From Planctomycetaceae bacterium (GTDB lineage: Bacteria; Planctomycetota; Planctomycetia; Planctomycetales; Planctomycetaceae): a stretch of DNA of 6,385 bases. The stretch covers positions 10,940 to 17,324 of the forward strand of contig JALTOP010000233.1 in the NCBI GenBank assembly GCA_027000105.1, read 5' to 3'. Under the pieces are notes generated by a model. The model did no database searches. It had not been told where the DNA came from and saw only the letters and a program-made list of their open reading frames with translations. Position 1 is the first letter of the stretch, and the number at the start of each line of letters is the position of its first letter. Shown here piece after piece: positions 5,921 through 6,385 of this stretch. The translations under genes were made by a program, and so were the position numbers.

Positions 5921-6385
5921 ATGGAGATGACTGCTCAACTCTGGTTGGCGTTTGCATTTTCGATCCTGCTTTCTTCCTTTGTGCAGAACGCGATGGGGTT
6001 CGGCTATGCGCTGGTGGCTCTGTCCGCGCTATCCTTTTCGTTCGGTGTCAAAGAGGCGAATTTGATTGTTTCTTTCAGTGCGTTTGTCCCGATTGCTTTT
6101 GCAGCATGGATGAACTGTCAGGAACTGGATCGAAAGCTGTTCGGAATTTGTGTTCTGTTTGCTGCGTTGCTGTTACCCGTTGGCCTGTATGTTTTTCACG
6201 TCATTCCTGCCGACTGGCTCACACGCGGAACCGGGATGATTATCCTGATTCTCGCCATCGATGGCTTGAGGGAACAAAAGAATCGACAAGGGAGTATAAG
6301 CTGGAATCGGATCGGGGCGGTTGTTGCGGGAGCGGCGAGCGGTTTCATGACGGGAGCGGTTACGATCGGCGGCCCTCCCGTGATT
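5921..6385 (+). CDS. TauE/SafE-family sulfite or organic-anion permease (3' end missing)
   Basis: The first 155 residues of an integral membrane protein that runs off the window; the family is usually about 250 residues, so roughly 60 percent is visible. TauE/SafE proteins are proposed to export sulfite, sulfoacetate and related anions. Likely membrane segments are at residues 7-20, 28-42, 46-63, 73-92, 102-116 and 131-147. The two-fold family repeat shows as QNAMGFGYALV (22-32) and, near the break, GFMTGAVTIGGPPV (141-154), whose GGPP is characteristic. The frame has TAG at 5915-5917, so ATG 5921 is the earliest start; ATG 5927 is an alternative with GGAG too close to serve it. No good ribosome binding site precedes either. 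It follows the second sulfatase in the same direction by 115 bases, so co-transcription is possible, interrupted by a hairpin. The transported anion is not decided by the sequence; a link with sulfatase-derived sulfur is inference. Confidence 0.9.
   Translation, partial: MEMTAQLWLAFAFSILLSSFVQNAMGFGYALVALSALSFSFGVKEANLIVSFSAFVPIAFAAWMNCQELDRKLFGICVLFAALLLPVGLYVFHVIPADWLTRGTGMIILILAIDGLREQKNRQGSISWNRIGAVVAGAASGFMTGAVTIGGPPVI

Noticed and set aside
1..6385. Mobile elements, CRISPR arrays, toxin-antitoxin pairs or defence genes
   Set aside because: No transposase or integrase motifs, no regularly spaced repeats and no small paired genes were found on either strand.

Overview
The window looks like chromosome of a planctomycete (class Planctomycetia). 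This is inferred from two secreted sulfatases of types frequent in that phylum, one with a CSVAR active site and a helical C-terminal extension, placed among ordinary housekeeping genes, and from moderate base composition judged by eye. There are no transposases, integrases, CRISPR repeats, tRNAs or rRNAs.

Layout: (1) Bases 1-512, plus strand: the 3' four-fifths of rpsD (ribosomal protein S4), closed by a textbook intrinsic terminator at 536-569. (2) Bases 570-818: a convergent spacer with no convincing gene but several inverted repeats, the best at 615-660. (3) Bases 819-1625, minus strand: a complete classical short-chain dehydrogenase/reductase. (4) Bases 1626-1890: a 265-base spacer holding a perfect 14-bp palindrome. 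(5) Bases 1891-3813, minus strand: a secreted sulfatase with an unusual CSVAR active-site motif, a predicted helical-repeat C-terminal region and a poly-lysine tail. (6) Bases 3814-4050: a divergent 237-base control region. (7) Bases 4051-5805, plus strand: a second secreted sulfatase, a canonical arylsulfatase with CCPTR. (8) Bases 5806-5920: a 115-base spacer with a compact hairpin. (9) Bases 5921-6385, plus strand: the 5' part of a TauE/SafE-family membrane permease that runs off the window.

How the genes may work together: both sulfatases carry export signals and should remove sulfate from organic sulfate esters, probably sulfated polysaccharides, outside the cytoplasm. The TauE/SafE permease downstream of the second sulfatase belongs to a family associated with moving sulfite, sulfoacetate and similar anions, so a small organosulfur module is plausible but is inference. 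The reductase could process a released sugar, but nothing in the sequence fixes its substrate. The formylglycine-generating enzyme that the sulfatases would need is not in the window.

No clearly new multi-gene system is visible. The points most worth a second look are the non-consensus CSVAR site, the lysine tail encoded by A-runs, the sulfatase/TauE neighbourhood, and several intergenic inverted repeats.
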